This document shows, in pieces, positions 10,600 through 21,267 of a DNA stretch of 64,000 bases (positions are counted from its first letter, which is position 1; each line of letters begins with the position of its first letter). The stretch is taken from NCBI GenBank assembly GCA_011033025.1, contig WFMF01000315.1, positions 145,596-209,595 on the forward strand, read 5' to 3'. A model generated the notes under the pieces. It saw only the letters and a program-made list of their open reading frames with translations, did not search any database and was not told the origin of the DNA. A program made the position numbers and the translations under genes. The stretch is from Beroe forskalii. Taxonomy: Eukaryota > Ctenophora > Nuda > Beroida > Beroidae.

Positions 10600-11319
10600 A
10601 CCCGACAAAACAGTGCTCCCTACCACTCGGGTCTGACGACCCTCGTCTGAATTCAACGTTTTTAAAGATTTTCGAGTGCCCCTTATAAAATAAACAATTT
10701 ATTTAACGATATTCTGCTCTATTATTCCGCCACTGTTCAGTAGTCCTATAAAGGAGTGATATATCGATAATTATCACACTGGAGTTTGAGCCACGGGAGG
10801 GTAATGATGGATTCTTCGACAGCTCATTAATTTAGAAATCATAATAATTTAGGAAAGTTCGAGCATATGTGGCAGAGCCTGTTCAGCTTTTAAAAAGTTC
10901 CGTTTTTGACAACTGACGGCCTCATTAAGGGATATATTCATATATCTGCCCCAGGCTGTAACCCCCCGTGAACTAAATCCTCCCAAAGATGTTAGAACGG
11001 CTTTCGGTAGTCCATAGAGCATAGTTTGAAGTCGCTATGTCAATCAATTCGGAAGATAATTGCAAAAGAATACCATTTTCATCACTTTCAAAATGATACG
11101 GGGGTAAAGTAGTATTAGAGCCTAAAATAAGCATTTATGGCAAATATTCATACTTTTGTAGTACTTTGGGGACGAAATTCAAAAAATAATGCCTTAATTT
11201 GTTATTATAAACAAAGCTATAGATTATTATCATCTACAATGCTATCAGCAAAGTTTATAATAGTTGCTTCTGCTTCGACTACAGTAGATAATGGTTGCTG
11301 GTGGGGGCTAGTGGTTATC
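10600..11319. other. Intergenic or intronic sequence
   Basis: No gene supported. The stretch near 10825-10920 (tcataataatttaggaaagttcgagcat) resembles interior sequence of the HINE copy at 21268-22240 and may be an old fragment. Confidence 0.35.
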
Positions 11320-11985
11320 CAAAATCCCCTGACAGAATTGGACTTTTGGAACACTCTGTGTATAAGTGCATCATTATTTGGTTTTAGTAAACACCCTGGA
11401 ATGCAGTCACATGGGAAAAACAGTTACCATCCTTATTTTTGGTATTTGTGGCCAATTATAGACAAAAAAGTCCATATTTAGCCCAAAAATGGGGTTTTTA
11501 AGGGGCTGTACATCGTGAAAATTGCCAAAGTTCAAAATTTTGAAAGCTGTATTTTCTTAGTAGGATTAGACTTTACTGACCTGCAAACTTTCACGAGTTA
11601 ACTAGTAAGTTTACAACTGGGAGGACCCCCCCCTGAGACACTGATCAAAATTCAGAAAATCCCCTGCCACAATTGCACTTTGGGAAGACTCTGTGTATAA
11701 ATGCATCATTATTTGGTTTCAATACACACTTTGGAATGCAGTCACATGGGATAAACAGTTACCACCCTTATTTTTGATATTTGTGGCCAATTATGGACAA
11801 AGAAGTCCATATTTAGCCCAAAAATGGGGTTTTTAAGAGGCTGTAAATCGTGAAAATGGCCAAAGTTCAAAATTTTGAAAGCTGTATTTTCTTAGTTGGA
11901 TTAGACTTCACTGACCTGCAAACTTTCACGAGTTAACCAGTAAGGTTATCAGTGTGAGGACCCCCTCGAGTCACTGATCAAAATT
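11320..11985. repeat. Tandem satellite, same family as 6045-6830, two copies
   Basis: Units about 336 bp apart begin at tttgtggccaattat near 11448 and 11784 and share cagtcacatgggaaaaacag, ttagcccaaaaatggggttt and actgacctgcaaactttcacg. The two copies are closer to each other than to the units at 6 kb, which suggests local tandem amplification. Confidence 0.8.
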
Positions 11986-11992
11986 CAGCCCT

Positions 11993-12184
11993 CCGGTATT
12001 ATAAGCCGTGTAAATTGTGTAATAACACAGCACATCGTTAATTCATTATTTAACAAACATAAAATCAAATCACTAGCGATCCAGATTTAATAAATTATCT
12101 TTAAATGGGGGTAAGCTAATGTTATTGAGGGAAATATGTGGAGTGATTACCAAGGATTAGATATTCGTGACTCAATGGATGTCA
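11993..12184. repeat. Dispersed repeat, copy 1 (second at 13372-13588)
   Basis: Both copies run gccgtgtaa-ttgtgtaataacacagcac, then aaacataaaatcaaatcactagcgatcc, gctaatgttattgagggaaat and gactcaatggatg, in the same orientation. Downstream words (tacggataagacttca) recur near 12932 and 13611, so the original duplication may be longer and was later interrupted. Confidence 0.75.
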
Positions 12185-12364
12185 TGTGGTGACGCATTGA
12201 TTGATTAAGAGCCCCCAGGGATTGCCTCTTTTATGAGCAGTAACAAAAAGTTATTCAACAATAAACAGACATCGATGTATCTATAAGGCTTTTCTGAAAG
12301 TACTGCGAGGATAATTTAAATCCTGAGCACAAATAACGGTAAGACAAAAGCCATAATTGATCAG

Positions 12365-12492
12365 TCTTCGTCATGGGCCTCTCTCGGCTTGAGCATACAG
12401 CCCCTTGCTTAATGAAGAAGACTGCATGCTCAGTCCTCGTCTTCTTGAGCTCCTCCACCAGTTTCCTGTGTGCTTTCCACTTCTCTAGAGTC
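12365..12492 (-). CDS. Possible coding exon (unassigned, coiled-coil-like)
   Basis: After an acceptor-like cagactctgggcag on the minus strand, one frame reads TLEKWKAHRKLVEELKKT, then RTEHAVFFIKQ. This charged, heptad-like composition differs from the surrounding AT-rich DNA. The donor is not clear: GCT-gtatgc near 12406 is one option. It lies on the same strand as the exons at 8641-10397 and 18694-19202 and could be part of one gene. Evidence is limited to composition and the acceptor. Confidence 0.3.
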
Positions 12493-12539
12493 CTGCCCAG
12501 ACTTTATATTTTCATACGAAATCCCAAGGTTGTTAAATA

Positions 12540-12625
12540 CGTATTTTTAAAAGTATTTTAAAAGTATTTTAAAAGTATTTTAAAAGTATTTTAAAAGTAT
12601 TTTAAAAGTATTTCTAAAGTATTTT
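12540..12625. repeat. 11-bp tandem repeat (aaaagtatttt)n
   Basis: About seven near-perfect copies of an 11-bp AT-rich unit. Microsatellite-like; no function indicated. Confidence 0.85.
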
Positions 12626-13371
12626 TAAAAGTTTTCCTGAAAACTGCCGTATTTTTTGGGAGTGCAATAGTCAGTCAAAATGCATCGTAAAACTTTTATG
12701 ATTAACTTTCCATGATATCAAACTTCAATTCGGTAGCACGCTGCGCGCGTACTTTTTCACGTATTTAACAACCCCTATTCAGACCTCTTGTTGCCATTTT
12801 TGTCACGTAATTTTAAAAAAATTCGCGTATTTTTCTCCAGGAGCCAATACGCGTACTTTCTGTACGATTTTTGCACCTATTTAAAAACTCAGTAAAATGC
12901 TACTCAGTAAAATGCTACTCAGTAAAATGCTACGGATAAGACTTCACAAAATGAGACCTGTGACCAATTGTTGAATTCCACTTCCATTGATCTCAATGTT
13001 CAATCCCTCCTTTGTCTCTAAACTGTGATGCTCAGAATTCCGGAGTTCTGGGTGGCCAAGCCTTGCAGTTGTAAGCTGTGAGGGGTACGGTGGGCCCAAA
13101 CCTCTCTGTTCTCTCTCGTCGCCTGCTGATGGAAAATCTCATCGCAGTTGACAAGGGGGACCGTGCATCTACAAGCTTACAAGGTAACCGCTGATGATTC
13201 GCAGTTTAGTTTCTTCCCTCTTCACTCTGATCCTTGGATAATAATATCGATATGTTTGTTTTATGTTTGTCATATACCCTTACACCAGACACCTATATAG
13301 ATGAGACTTTGGATTGGGAGCTTTGGAAGTGAAAAAATTAAATTTTACCTTCAAATAATTTTATTATATTA
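12626..13371. other. Non-coding sequence with a triplicated tactcagtaaaatgc word
   Basis: The 15-mer tactcagtaaaatgc occurs two to three times near 12888-12932. Around 13090-13190 a plus-strand frame (LLMENLIAVDKGDR, followed by gtaacc) has coding-like composition, but there is no convincing acceptor or homology. Confidence 0.3.
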
Positions 13372-13588
13372 TACGCCGTGTAAGTTGTGTAATAACACAG
13401 CACATCGTCAATTCATAATCTAACAAACATAAAATCAAATCACTAGCGATCCAGATTTAACAAATTATCATTGAATGGGATTAATTAGCTAATGTTATTG
13501 AGGGAAATGCGTGAATTTGCAGCAATTATCAAGGATTTTGCATTAGACATCCGTGACTCAATGGATGCCATGTGGTGACGCCCAGATT
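13372..13588. repeat. Dispersed repeat, copy 2 (first at 11993-12184)
   Basis: Same word order and orientation as the first copy, with about 10% visible differences and small insertions (for example an extra ttagct before aatgttattg). Confidence 0.75.
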
Positions 13589-14173
13589 TAATTTTTTCAT
13601 ATAAAATCCTACGGATAAGACTTCAAGTTAAAGTTCACAATATGAGACCAGTGAACATTTCTTGAATGTCATGGCTTCGTGTGATCTTTTCGGTTAGTGA
13701 TGTTCCACTTTTGCACCCCAATTTGCAGCCTCCTTGCAACCTTATGTTAGGTAAATGTCTCCTTTCTGCCCTTTTCAGCACAATTCCAGATCTATTTTCA
13801 AAAAAATATTAAGACAGTACATTATCGCTAGTTTGTTCAACTTTTGATAAGTTTTGAGGGTTTTGATCATTACAACCACTTTCATTCACAAATGTACCCT
13901 ACTGTAATAAACCAGTATTTTCATTTTTCAATATGTTGAAGTTTGTTTCCGTTAAACTGTTAAAGTTTCTCCTGGAAAGATGCTATCAGAAAGAAAGGGG
14001 ACAAAAAGGTCACTTGTGGAAAAACTAGACTTAAAGGGACCCCTTTTGTTCCCTTTGTCCACACTGATTTCAGAATATCACGCCCTGAGCGAGTACTACC
14101 CGTGATTAGTGATTACTAACAATCCCCCCTCCTGAATGATTAGTGATTACTAACAATCCTCCCTCCTGAAGGA

Positions 14174-14398
14174 ATGATGAAGTTCGCTATCCTGCTCCTG
14201 CTCATCTCAGCAGTCTCTGGAGCCTGCTTGCTGGAGAAGGTGGATGATGATGTGGAGGCGATATACTTCAAGTTGAAGGGAGCTGAAGAAGGCAGCGTAG
14301 TTAAGAGGAGTGGCTGCAGTCCTGGGGCTGCAGCAAGGTGTTCCAGAGTTGGAATGATGTGTAACATGTGGGGTGGTGGCTATTCCTGCGTCTGGTAA
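14174..14398 (+). CDS. Cysteine-rich secreted peptide precursor (toxin-, defensin- or hormone-like), 74 aa
   Basis: This has the layout of a secreted peptide precursor. Residues 1-17 (MMKFAILLLLISAVSGA) form a signal peptide, an acidic propeptide follows (about 18-43), Lys44-Arg45 is a dibasic cleavage site, and the predicted mature peptide is residues 46-74. It carries four cysteines at 48, 56, 63 and 72 (spacing C-x7-C-x6-C-x8-C) and ends in Trp after a Gly-rich loop. Four cysteines would allow two disulfides. Such precursors occur among venom peptides, antimicrobial peptides and neurohormones, and the sequence alone does not choose between them. All codons lie in one exon. The start gives the signal peptide; the 5' side has two copies of a roughly 37-bp segment (14100-14170). 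The last 56 bp of the frame is the first unit of a six-unit array. No family could be named. Confidence 0.65.
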   Translation: MMKFAILLLLISAVSGACLLEKVDDDVEAIYFKLKGAEEGSVVKRSGCSPGAAARCSRVGMMCNMWGGGYSCVW

Positions 14399-14678
14399 CC
14401 AGAGTTGGAATGATGTGTAACATGTGGGGTGGTGGCTACTCCTGCGTCTGGTAACCAGAGTGGGAATGATGTGTAACATGTGGGGTGGTGGCTACTCCTG
14501 CGTCTGGTAACCAGAGTGGGAATGATGTGTAACATGTGGGGTGGTGGCTATTCCTGCGTCTGGTAACCAGAGTGGGAATGATGTGTAACATGTGGGGTGG
14601 TGGCTACTCTTGCGTCTGGTAACCAGAGTTGGAATGATGTGTAACATGTGGGGTGGTGGCTACTCTTGCGTCTGGTAA
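14343..14678 (+). repeat. Six exact-length 56-bp repeats of the peptide gene's last coding segment and stop
   Basis: Units begin at 14343, 14399, 14455, 14511, 14567 and 14623. The first encodes the last 18 or so residues of the peptide (third and fourth cysteines) and its TAA stop; the other five lie after the stop. Differences are few (tt/tg in gagttgg, tat/tac, tcc/tct) and mostly synonymous in the coding sense. As 56 is not a multiple of 3 and each unit ends in a stop, read-through would not extend the peptide in frame. Confidence 0.9.
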
Positions 14679-14776
14679 ACACTTCATCGGACAGCAGTCG
14701 CCGACTCTCAGTGGATAAAACAACTATACCGTGACTTTTGTTAATGCAAAATTGCTCGACAAAATTCCATAATATT

Positions 14777-17700
14777 AGTAAGGGAATTATATTGTTATAT
14801 GTAGGGTATCTGCAAAAAAATTCCTTACTAAGGTTTTAGTGGCTCAATTGACTCTAATAGGTGTCCAGAGCCACCAAAAAAATTTATTCAAATTTTCGAT
14901 GCCCGGAACCCTCTGGTTGGCCACGCCCTTTTTTGACCGTGGGAATTTTCAAGAAAAATTGTTAAAAATTTTTTCAAAAGCAACTAGGGCATGATTATGC
15001 TCTAATGTTCCAATGTTTTTTCAGCATGGGAGAAATCGTTTAAAACCAAAATCTAGGTCCTACAACCAATATTTTGGCCATTATGGGCCACGCCCACTTC
15101 TTGTCATCAAAATTATGGCCGAAAATCGTAAGTTTTCATATGATATAAACTAGGACATGATTATACTCGAATCCTAGGTTTTTTGGCACGAGAAATCGAT
15201 TAAAGCAATTTTCTAACCGCTAAAACTAATATTTTGGGCATTTCGGACCACGCCCACTTTTGGGCATCAATATTATGGCCGAAAATCTGAAGTTATTATA
15301 CGTCATCAATTAGGGCATGATTATACTCGAATCCTAGGTATTTTGGCACGAGAAATCGATTAAAGCAATTGTCATAACGCTTACACCAATATTTTGGGCA
15401 TTTTGGACCACGCCCACTTTTTGGCATCAATATTATGGCCGAAAATCTGAAGTTATTAATTTATTATATATGTCCAACTAGTTACTAGGGCATGATTATA
15501 CTCGAATCCTAGGTATTTTGGCACGAGAAATCGATTGAAGCAATTGTCAAAACGCTTACACCAATATTTTGGGCATTTTGGACCACGCCCACTTTTTCAC
15601 ATCAATGTTATGGCTGAAAATCTGAAGTTATTATATGTATTCAATACTAGGGCATGATTATACTCAACTTCTAGGTTAAGCGGGGAATCTAAACGCTGAG
15701 TTCAATATTTTGGGAATTCGCATATAGGACCATATTTACATATTCATACTCTAAGTCTAAACATTTGTTTTCTGGCATGCGAAATAGATTAAGATATATA
15801 AACACTTTAATATTAAAATATTTGAACATAACTTTAGTTATGATACGCTCACATTTGTCACGAAGCTGTTGGCCATGGTCGTGCAGTTGACAACAAGTCG
15901 ACTTCTAGGAGTATGTAGATATAGAACTTCTTCAATGGTGGCAGGGACTCTGTGCTGTTGGATACTCATTCACAGTAGCTTATCAGCCCTTTTGAGGGAT
16001 AGGCAGTCCACAGTCTCCAGAGGTGAAATTCGGCATGACTTATGAGAGGAGATTTATCTTACTTCAAGTTAAGCACCTTCTTGGGAGTTTTCTACAATGT
16101 TCATGCAAAGATGGAACCATCAAGTCATTGCACCGTAGATTTTGCTGGAGGCTCATGGCAATTGTAGCAGCCATCTTCTTCATAATATCAAAGCTGAATT
16201 TTAGAATCAGAAATACATAACGATCTGAAGGGTGGAGGAGAAAGCTGTATAGGACCTCACGTGTATTTAGTTATACAGTATACATAGCTACGCCAACTAG
16301 ACGGTACTTAGCGTGGTATGTAGTGTCATAAATGGTAACATATCTAGACAAATCATTAATAGCTTACTGGCCATCTCTACTTACGAGGTCCTCGTGTCAA
16401 TCAAAAGCATTTGTGCAATGCGCACGATCTGTCATAGTAAATATACGGCTATAATCTAAGGTATAATGACATTCGTCGCAATAGAAATGGCCTGTCGTAC
16501 AGGCATATAGCAATAGCCTATAGTACAGGCCCTGTTCGGAGTCCCTCAAGTTCGATTTCTTGACCCTTGTTGACATGTCGCACAGCAAGGATCTCCACTG
16601 AGCTCACCGGGTTAGGCTCATAGCCATGTGTCCATTACTACTACGACGAAAGTTGTCTTTATATCCACTGCGAATCCTATAGCAATAGCGAAGTTCATTA
16701 CATGTCGCACAGCAAGGATCTCCACTGAGCTCACCGGGTTAGACTCATAGCCATGTGTCCATTACTACTACGACGAAAGTTGTCTTTATCCACTGCGAAT
16801 CCTCTTACAGGGCGGAAATGTTGCCTTGGGTTGGACAAGCGTTAAGAAATTGTTTAAATTAGCAACAACTATAGCCATATATAATATTCAATCGAAATAC
16901 CCAAACTCAGGCCAGGACAAGACTAAGGAGTCGGCCTTGATCTAGGATTCAAGCATAACCTAGGATTCGAGTATAAACTCGGATTCCAGTATAGCCTGGG
17001 ATTCGAGTATAATCGCCCTTATACAGCCCTAGTTGAAGCGTTTTGACAATTGCTTTAATCGATTTCTGCCAAAAAACCTAAGATTCGAGTATAATGCCTT
17101 AGTTGGACTTATATGATATATAATAAGGAATAACTTCAGATTTTCAGCCATAATATTGATGTGAAAAATCGGGGCTGGTCCAAAATACATGGAATATTGG
17201 TGATAGCCTTTTGGCAATTGCTTCAATCGATTCCTCGTGCCAAAAAAACCTAGGATTCGAGTATGCGCATGCCCTAGTTGGACATATATAATAACTTCAG
17301 ATTTTCGGCCATAATATTGATGCAAAAAAGTGGGCGTGGTCCAAAATGCCCAAAATATTGGTGTAAGCGTTTTGACAATTGCTTTAATCGATTTCTCGTG
17401 TCAAAAAACCTAGGATTCGAGTATAATGATGACCTAATTGAAGACGTATAATTACTTCAGATTTTCGGCCATAATATTGATGCTCAAAAGTGGGCGTGGT
17501 CCGAAATGCCCAAAATATTTTTTTTAGCGTTTAGAAAATGGCTTTAATCGATTTCTCGTGCCAAAAAACCTAGGATTCGAGTATAATCATGTCCTAGTTT
17601 ATATCATATGAAAACTTACGATTTTCGGCCATAATATTGATGCCAAAAAGTGGGCGTGGTCCAAAATGCCCAAAATATTGTTGTAAGCGTTTTGACAATT

Positions 17701-18275
17701 GCTTTAATCGATTTCTCGTGTCAAAAAACCTAGGATTCGAGTATAATGATGACCTAATTGAAGACGTATAATTACTTCAGATTTTCGGCCATAATATTGA
17801 TGCTCAAAAGTGGGCGTGGTCCGAAATGCCCAAAATATTTGTTTTAGCGTTTAGAAAATAGCTTTAATCGATTTCTCGTGCCAAAAAACCTAGGATTCGA
17901 GTATAATCATGTCCTAGTTTATATCATATGAAAACTTACGATTTTCGGCCATAATTTTGATGACAATAAGTGGGCGTGGCCCATAATGACCAAAATATTG
18001 GTTCTAGGACCTAGATTTTGGTTTTAAACGATTTCTCGTGCCGAAAAACATTGGGTTAGAGCATAATCATGCCCTAGTTGCTTTTGAATAAATTTTAAAT
18101 AATTTTTCTTCAAAATTCCCACGGTCAAAAAAGGGCGTGGCCAACCAGAGGGTTCCGGGCATCGAAAATTTGAATAAATTTTTTTTGGTGGCTCTAGACA
18201 CCTATTAGAGTCCATTGAGCCACTAAAACCTTAGTAAGGAATTTTTTCGCAGGCATTCCACATGATTCCCTTACT
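14777..18275. mobile_element. Large foldback (long-TIR) transposon, copy A
   Basis: About 3.5 kb, flanked by AATATT on both sides (14771-14776 and 18276-18281), a likely 6-bp target duplication. The ends are AGTAAGGGA and TCCCTTACT. Arms of about 1 kb are inverted to each other and built from iterated units of about 165-180 bp, each containing tactcgaatcctaggt, cacgagaaatcgatt and ttggaccacgcccac. The unique centre (about 15800-17000) holds a frame starting MKFGMTYERRFILLQ (16023-16220), shared with copy B, and a direct duplication (16573-16690 and 16701-16800). No transposase is recognisable, so it is probably non-autonomous. A second copy in opposite orientation is at 24290-27355. Confidence 0.85.
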
Positions 18276-18281
18276 AATATT

Positions 18282-18693
18282 GCTTATCATTTACAATTAG
18301 TGTTATATCGAGTGTTTAATGAATTCCAATCTGAGAATTTACAAGCAAAGTGATTTCTTTCAAGGGACTTAAATTCATTCCAAAAATTGCAACTACAGAT
18401 TTCAAAAACACAGCTTGAAACTTGCAGTACGATCCCCATACTACATAAAGTGTAAGTTACATTTAAGCCACGTGACTTTTAAAAAACTATGATGCCAAGT
18501 CATTACTCATTGCCATATATCATCAAAAGTCAGCTGGCTACGTCATCTTGGTGGGGGGGGGGGAGGGGCGAGGAAGCGGAATAGTAGGCCGGGCCTCGGC
18601 TTTTTGGTTTATTTTGTGTTTTTTGGGTTAAGCTTTTTGGAAATTTTTCGAGTATCGTCACGGTTTCAAAAGACCCCCTAACAATTCACCAAC
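18282..18693. other. Intron sequence of the C2-domain gene (presumed)
   Basis: Non-coding; includes a G-run near 18551-18570. No element ends seen. Confidence 0.35.
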
Positions 18694-19202
18694 CTGAATT
18701 TTAATAGATTTGTTGTAAGGGTTCTTGACATGAAAGGTTGCGGAAGTGTTCCAGATGGGGTTGAAGCCTTGCCGAACAGGGAGTTTACACTTGTCCTTCC
18801 CGCAAAGGACCACACAATACACCTCAGGGTTCCCTGGAAGACGGAAACATGTTTATTACTATTAGTGGTAAACTTCAGTCTCGCAAACAACATCAGATTC
18901 ATGTCCATCTAGTTTTTCTGGTGCAAAGTGATTTGCCTCAACTAACCCAATGAAGGCGATGTAGATGTCTCAATTTTTGGGGACAGCCTCTAAAATTTAG
19001 ACAAGACCGCCATTTGTACAATTGTACGTGGGTAATGCTATCTTATAAAAGTATAAAGTATAAAGCGTACATGACAAATAATATTTTGTACGTTATACCT
19101 TCAGGAGCGATGTTGTTGATGTTGGGGAGGTTCTCCCCCTTCACCAACTCTACGTCCACTACCTGCTTCTTAGTCATGGACGGGGGGATGGACTTCAACA
19201 AC
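18694..19202 (-). CDS. C2-domain protein, two exons (partial)
   Basis: C2 domains are beta-sandwich modules that bind membranes, often with calcium. Exon 19202-19099 (acceptor tcttacag, donor gtataa) encodes LLKSIPPSMTKKQ and then VVDVELVKGENLPNI, the first strand of a C2 fold. Exon 18833-18694 (acceptor cttccag, donor gttggt) continues in matching phase with NPEVYCVVLCGKDK, KLPVRQGFNPIWNTS and ATFHVKNPYNKSIKI. The order GENLP - N/D-P-x-V - GFNPIWN is the C2 core. The usual calcium-binding aspartates are not obvious: the position often DPY is NPE here, so calcium binding may be weak or absent. The rest of the domain and gene lie in other exons, possibly downstream at 12492 and 8641-10397, with foldback copy A sitting in an intron. 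The family within C2 proteins is not resolved. Confidence 0.7.
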
Positions 19203-19349
19203 CTGTAAGACAGAGTCAGTTGTAGTGTTGTACTAATAGATCAGTCCATTGTACTAATAGATGCAGGTGTTACGTCAGTTTGGTGTAATCTAGTACAGGT
19301 TAGGTGCTGCATTAGCTCTGCATTAAAACCGGGGGCCCCTAATCAAAAC

Positions 19350-20366
19350 AAACCATGGAGACGATCTGCCTGCACTCAAAGCATGGACTACGCACCTTAA
19401 TAAAGATTATATAGACTGGACAGTAGTGCTAGATAATACCTTCAATGGTATTACCAACAATTATAAATTAATTCAATTTCAATATAAGTTATTTATGCGG
19501 ATATCAACCTGTAAATATATGAGATACAAAATGAAAATTGCAACGGATAATGGTCAGTGTAGTCTTTGCCATACCTCCTTAGAAACTCTAGAACATATAT
19601 TCCTAAATGCCCATACACACAGCTATTCCTAGATAAGCTGCAAAAATTCATTAAGAATAACATAGACGCCTATTATGATGATAGAAATAAGATATTCTTC
19701 ATGCTATGTAACCATATCGACCCGACCATTAATTATCTAAATCTATCTGCTAAATGGTACATAAGTAAGAACTTTCAAAACTCTAAGCCTCTAGATTGGC
19801 TAGAATATACTAGATATACGAAATTCGCGTTAAACGGCGATAGAACAAATATCCGCGTTATTCTACTGGAGAAGCTGACTCCGTGATCTAAATACTCTTC
19901 ATCTCTCTCGGTTATCTCGTTCCTGCTCTTCCCTCCCTGAATTCTATCTCTTTTCTGACACCTTCAGATCTTGTGCTGTGCCAGGGTGGTGAAATCTGAC
20001 GTGGTGAGGAGCTGTCTGCTGATGAGGTGATTTATGAAAAACCAAAAAAATCGAAAATGTATAAAAACACAAAAAAGAAGAAAAAGTTAAAAAGAACGTA
20101 AAACAAAATAAAAAGAAAAGAAAAGAAAAATTTAGTTTATTTTAATATATTTTAATTTATTTCAATTTAATTTTTTCATTCTTACTTTTATTTCAAGTAT
20201 TTCAGATTTTGTGGGATGAAGGCTGTGGCAATAGACAAGGGAAAACTATAAAGGTTTAAGTACATTATCACTATGATGAATGTGACAGGATGTGAGAGCG
20301 CCCTAACAAGGAGCTCAGTGATCCTTCGCCACGCTCTGAGTGAAAAAAAAAAAAAAAAAAAAAAAG
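19350..20366 (+). pseudogene. 3' fragment of an L1/Tx1-like LINE with poly-A tail
   Basis: The reading frame from about 19350 gives NYKLIQFQYKLFMRISTCKY and then CSLCHTSLETLEHIF, the C-terminal zinc-knuckle region that follows reverse transcriptase in L1/Tx1-type non-LTR elements. A frameshift near 19610 moves the protein into another frame (LFLDKLQKFIKNNI, DPTINYLNLSAKWYI), ending about 19886. A 3' untranslated region of about 450 bp, rich in A and T, ends in an A-run at 20342-20366. The element is 5'-truncated and dead. Clade assignment is tentative. Confidence 0.65.
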
Positions 20367-21267
20367 TTGTACAGATTTATCATTTTAACACGTAGTACGA
20401 TTATCGTACGATTATCAGCACATACGATCGACGATCATTACTTTGAATTTGATTTTGATACAGTTTTGATCAGTTTTTCAGTCAATTTTAATTATTTTAG
20501 TTTTTTAGTACGGCAATTTTTAGTTGATTAGTATTTAGTATCATGAATTTATTCGTAGGTAGTACTATAGTTAGTGTATGAATCTAGGTAGCCCTAGAAC
20601 CCTGAATTTCAAGTTCGTTGGTTAGGGCATTACATACTCCGTAGATTTAGAGTTTATGATTCTATTCTATATATTCTAATAATGTTATTGTATTTACAGA
20701 CCTGAAGATGTCGTAGAACGACGAAATTGATTGTCATTAAAGAACCACATCGTTTAGATTTGTACCTGTACCATTGAGTCAAAAGAGAATAAATTAATTA
20801 CTCATCAATTGTTATCATGCGACTCTTATTCAACGACCCGATCCGTGAAATCAGTATACTTTATAAATAACATGTATCAAAGTCCGGGCATTATATATTG
20901 TACACAGCGCTCAGTATAGGAAGCTGAAATATCACTGCTTATGTATGATGTGGGAATCGATGGGATATCACAATACAAACTACTGTAAAATGGGCCGCAT
21001 TCCAGAGCCTGTAGCTAGTGCATGTTAAGTCGTAATTGAAATCCGATGACACGATATGGTAATTTAATCTGTCATCCAAACAAATTTTCAGATCAGTAAA
21101 CATAAATATTACGATTTATAATTGCTATCATTTTTTCGATACCTAAGCCAACATTTAGTACCTAAATTATTTTTACCTGTCATTTCAAGCTATAAACTCC
21201 CACCTGCTACGTCACAACATGTTCTTAAATGTGTCATTCTCAGCAGTTCTGTCCAGATATGCAGACT
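20367..21267. other. AT-rich intergenic sequence
   Basis: Contains palindromic words (cgtacgattatcgtacgattatc; acgatcgacgatcat near 20425) and no supported gene. Upstream exons of the left PSTPIP-like gene were sought here and not found. Confidence 0.35.

Noticed and set aside
13081..13195. Possible plus-strand exon (LLMENLIAVDKGDR followed by gtaacc)
   Set aside because: No clear acceptor and no recognisable family; the opposite strand is equally open.
16023..16220. Transposase in the foldback centre
   Set aside because: Only 65-102 residues with no catalytic motif; listed as an unassigned shared frame.
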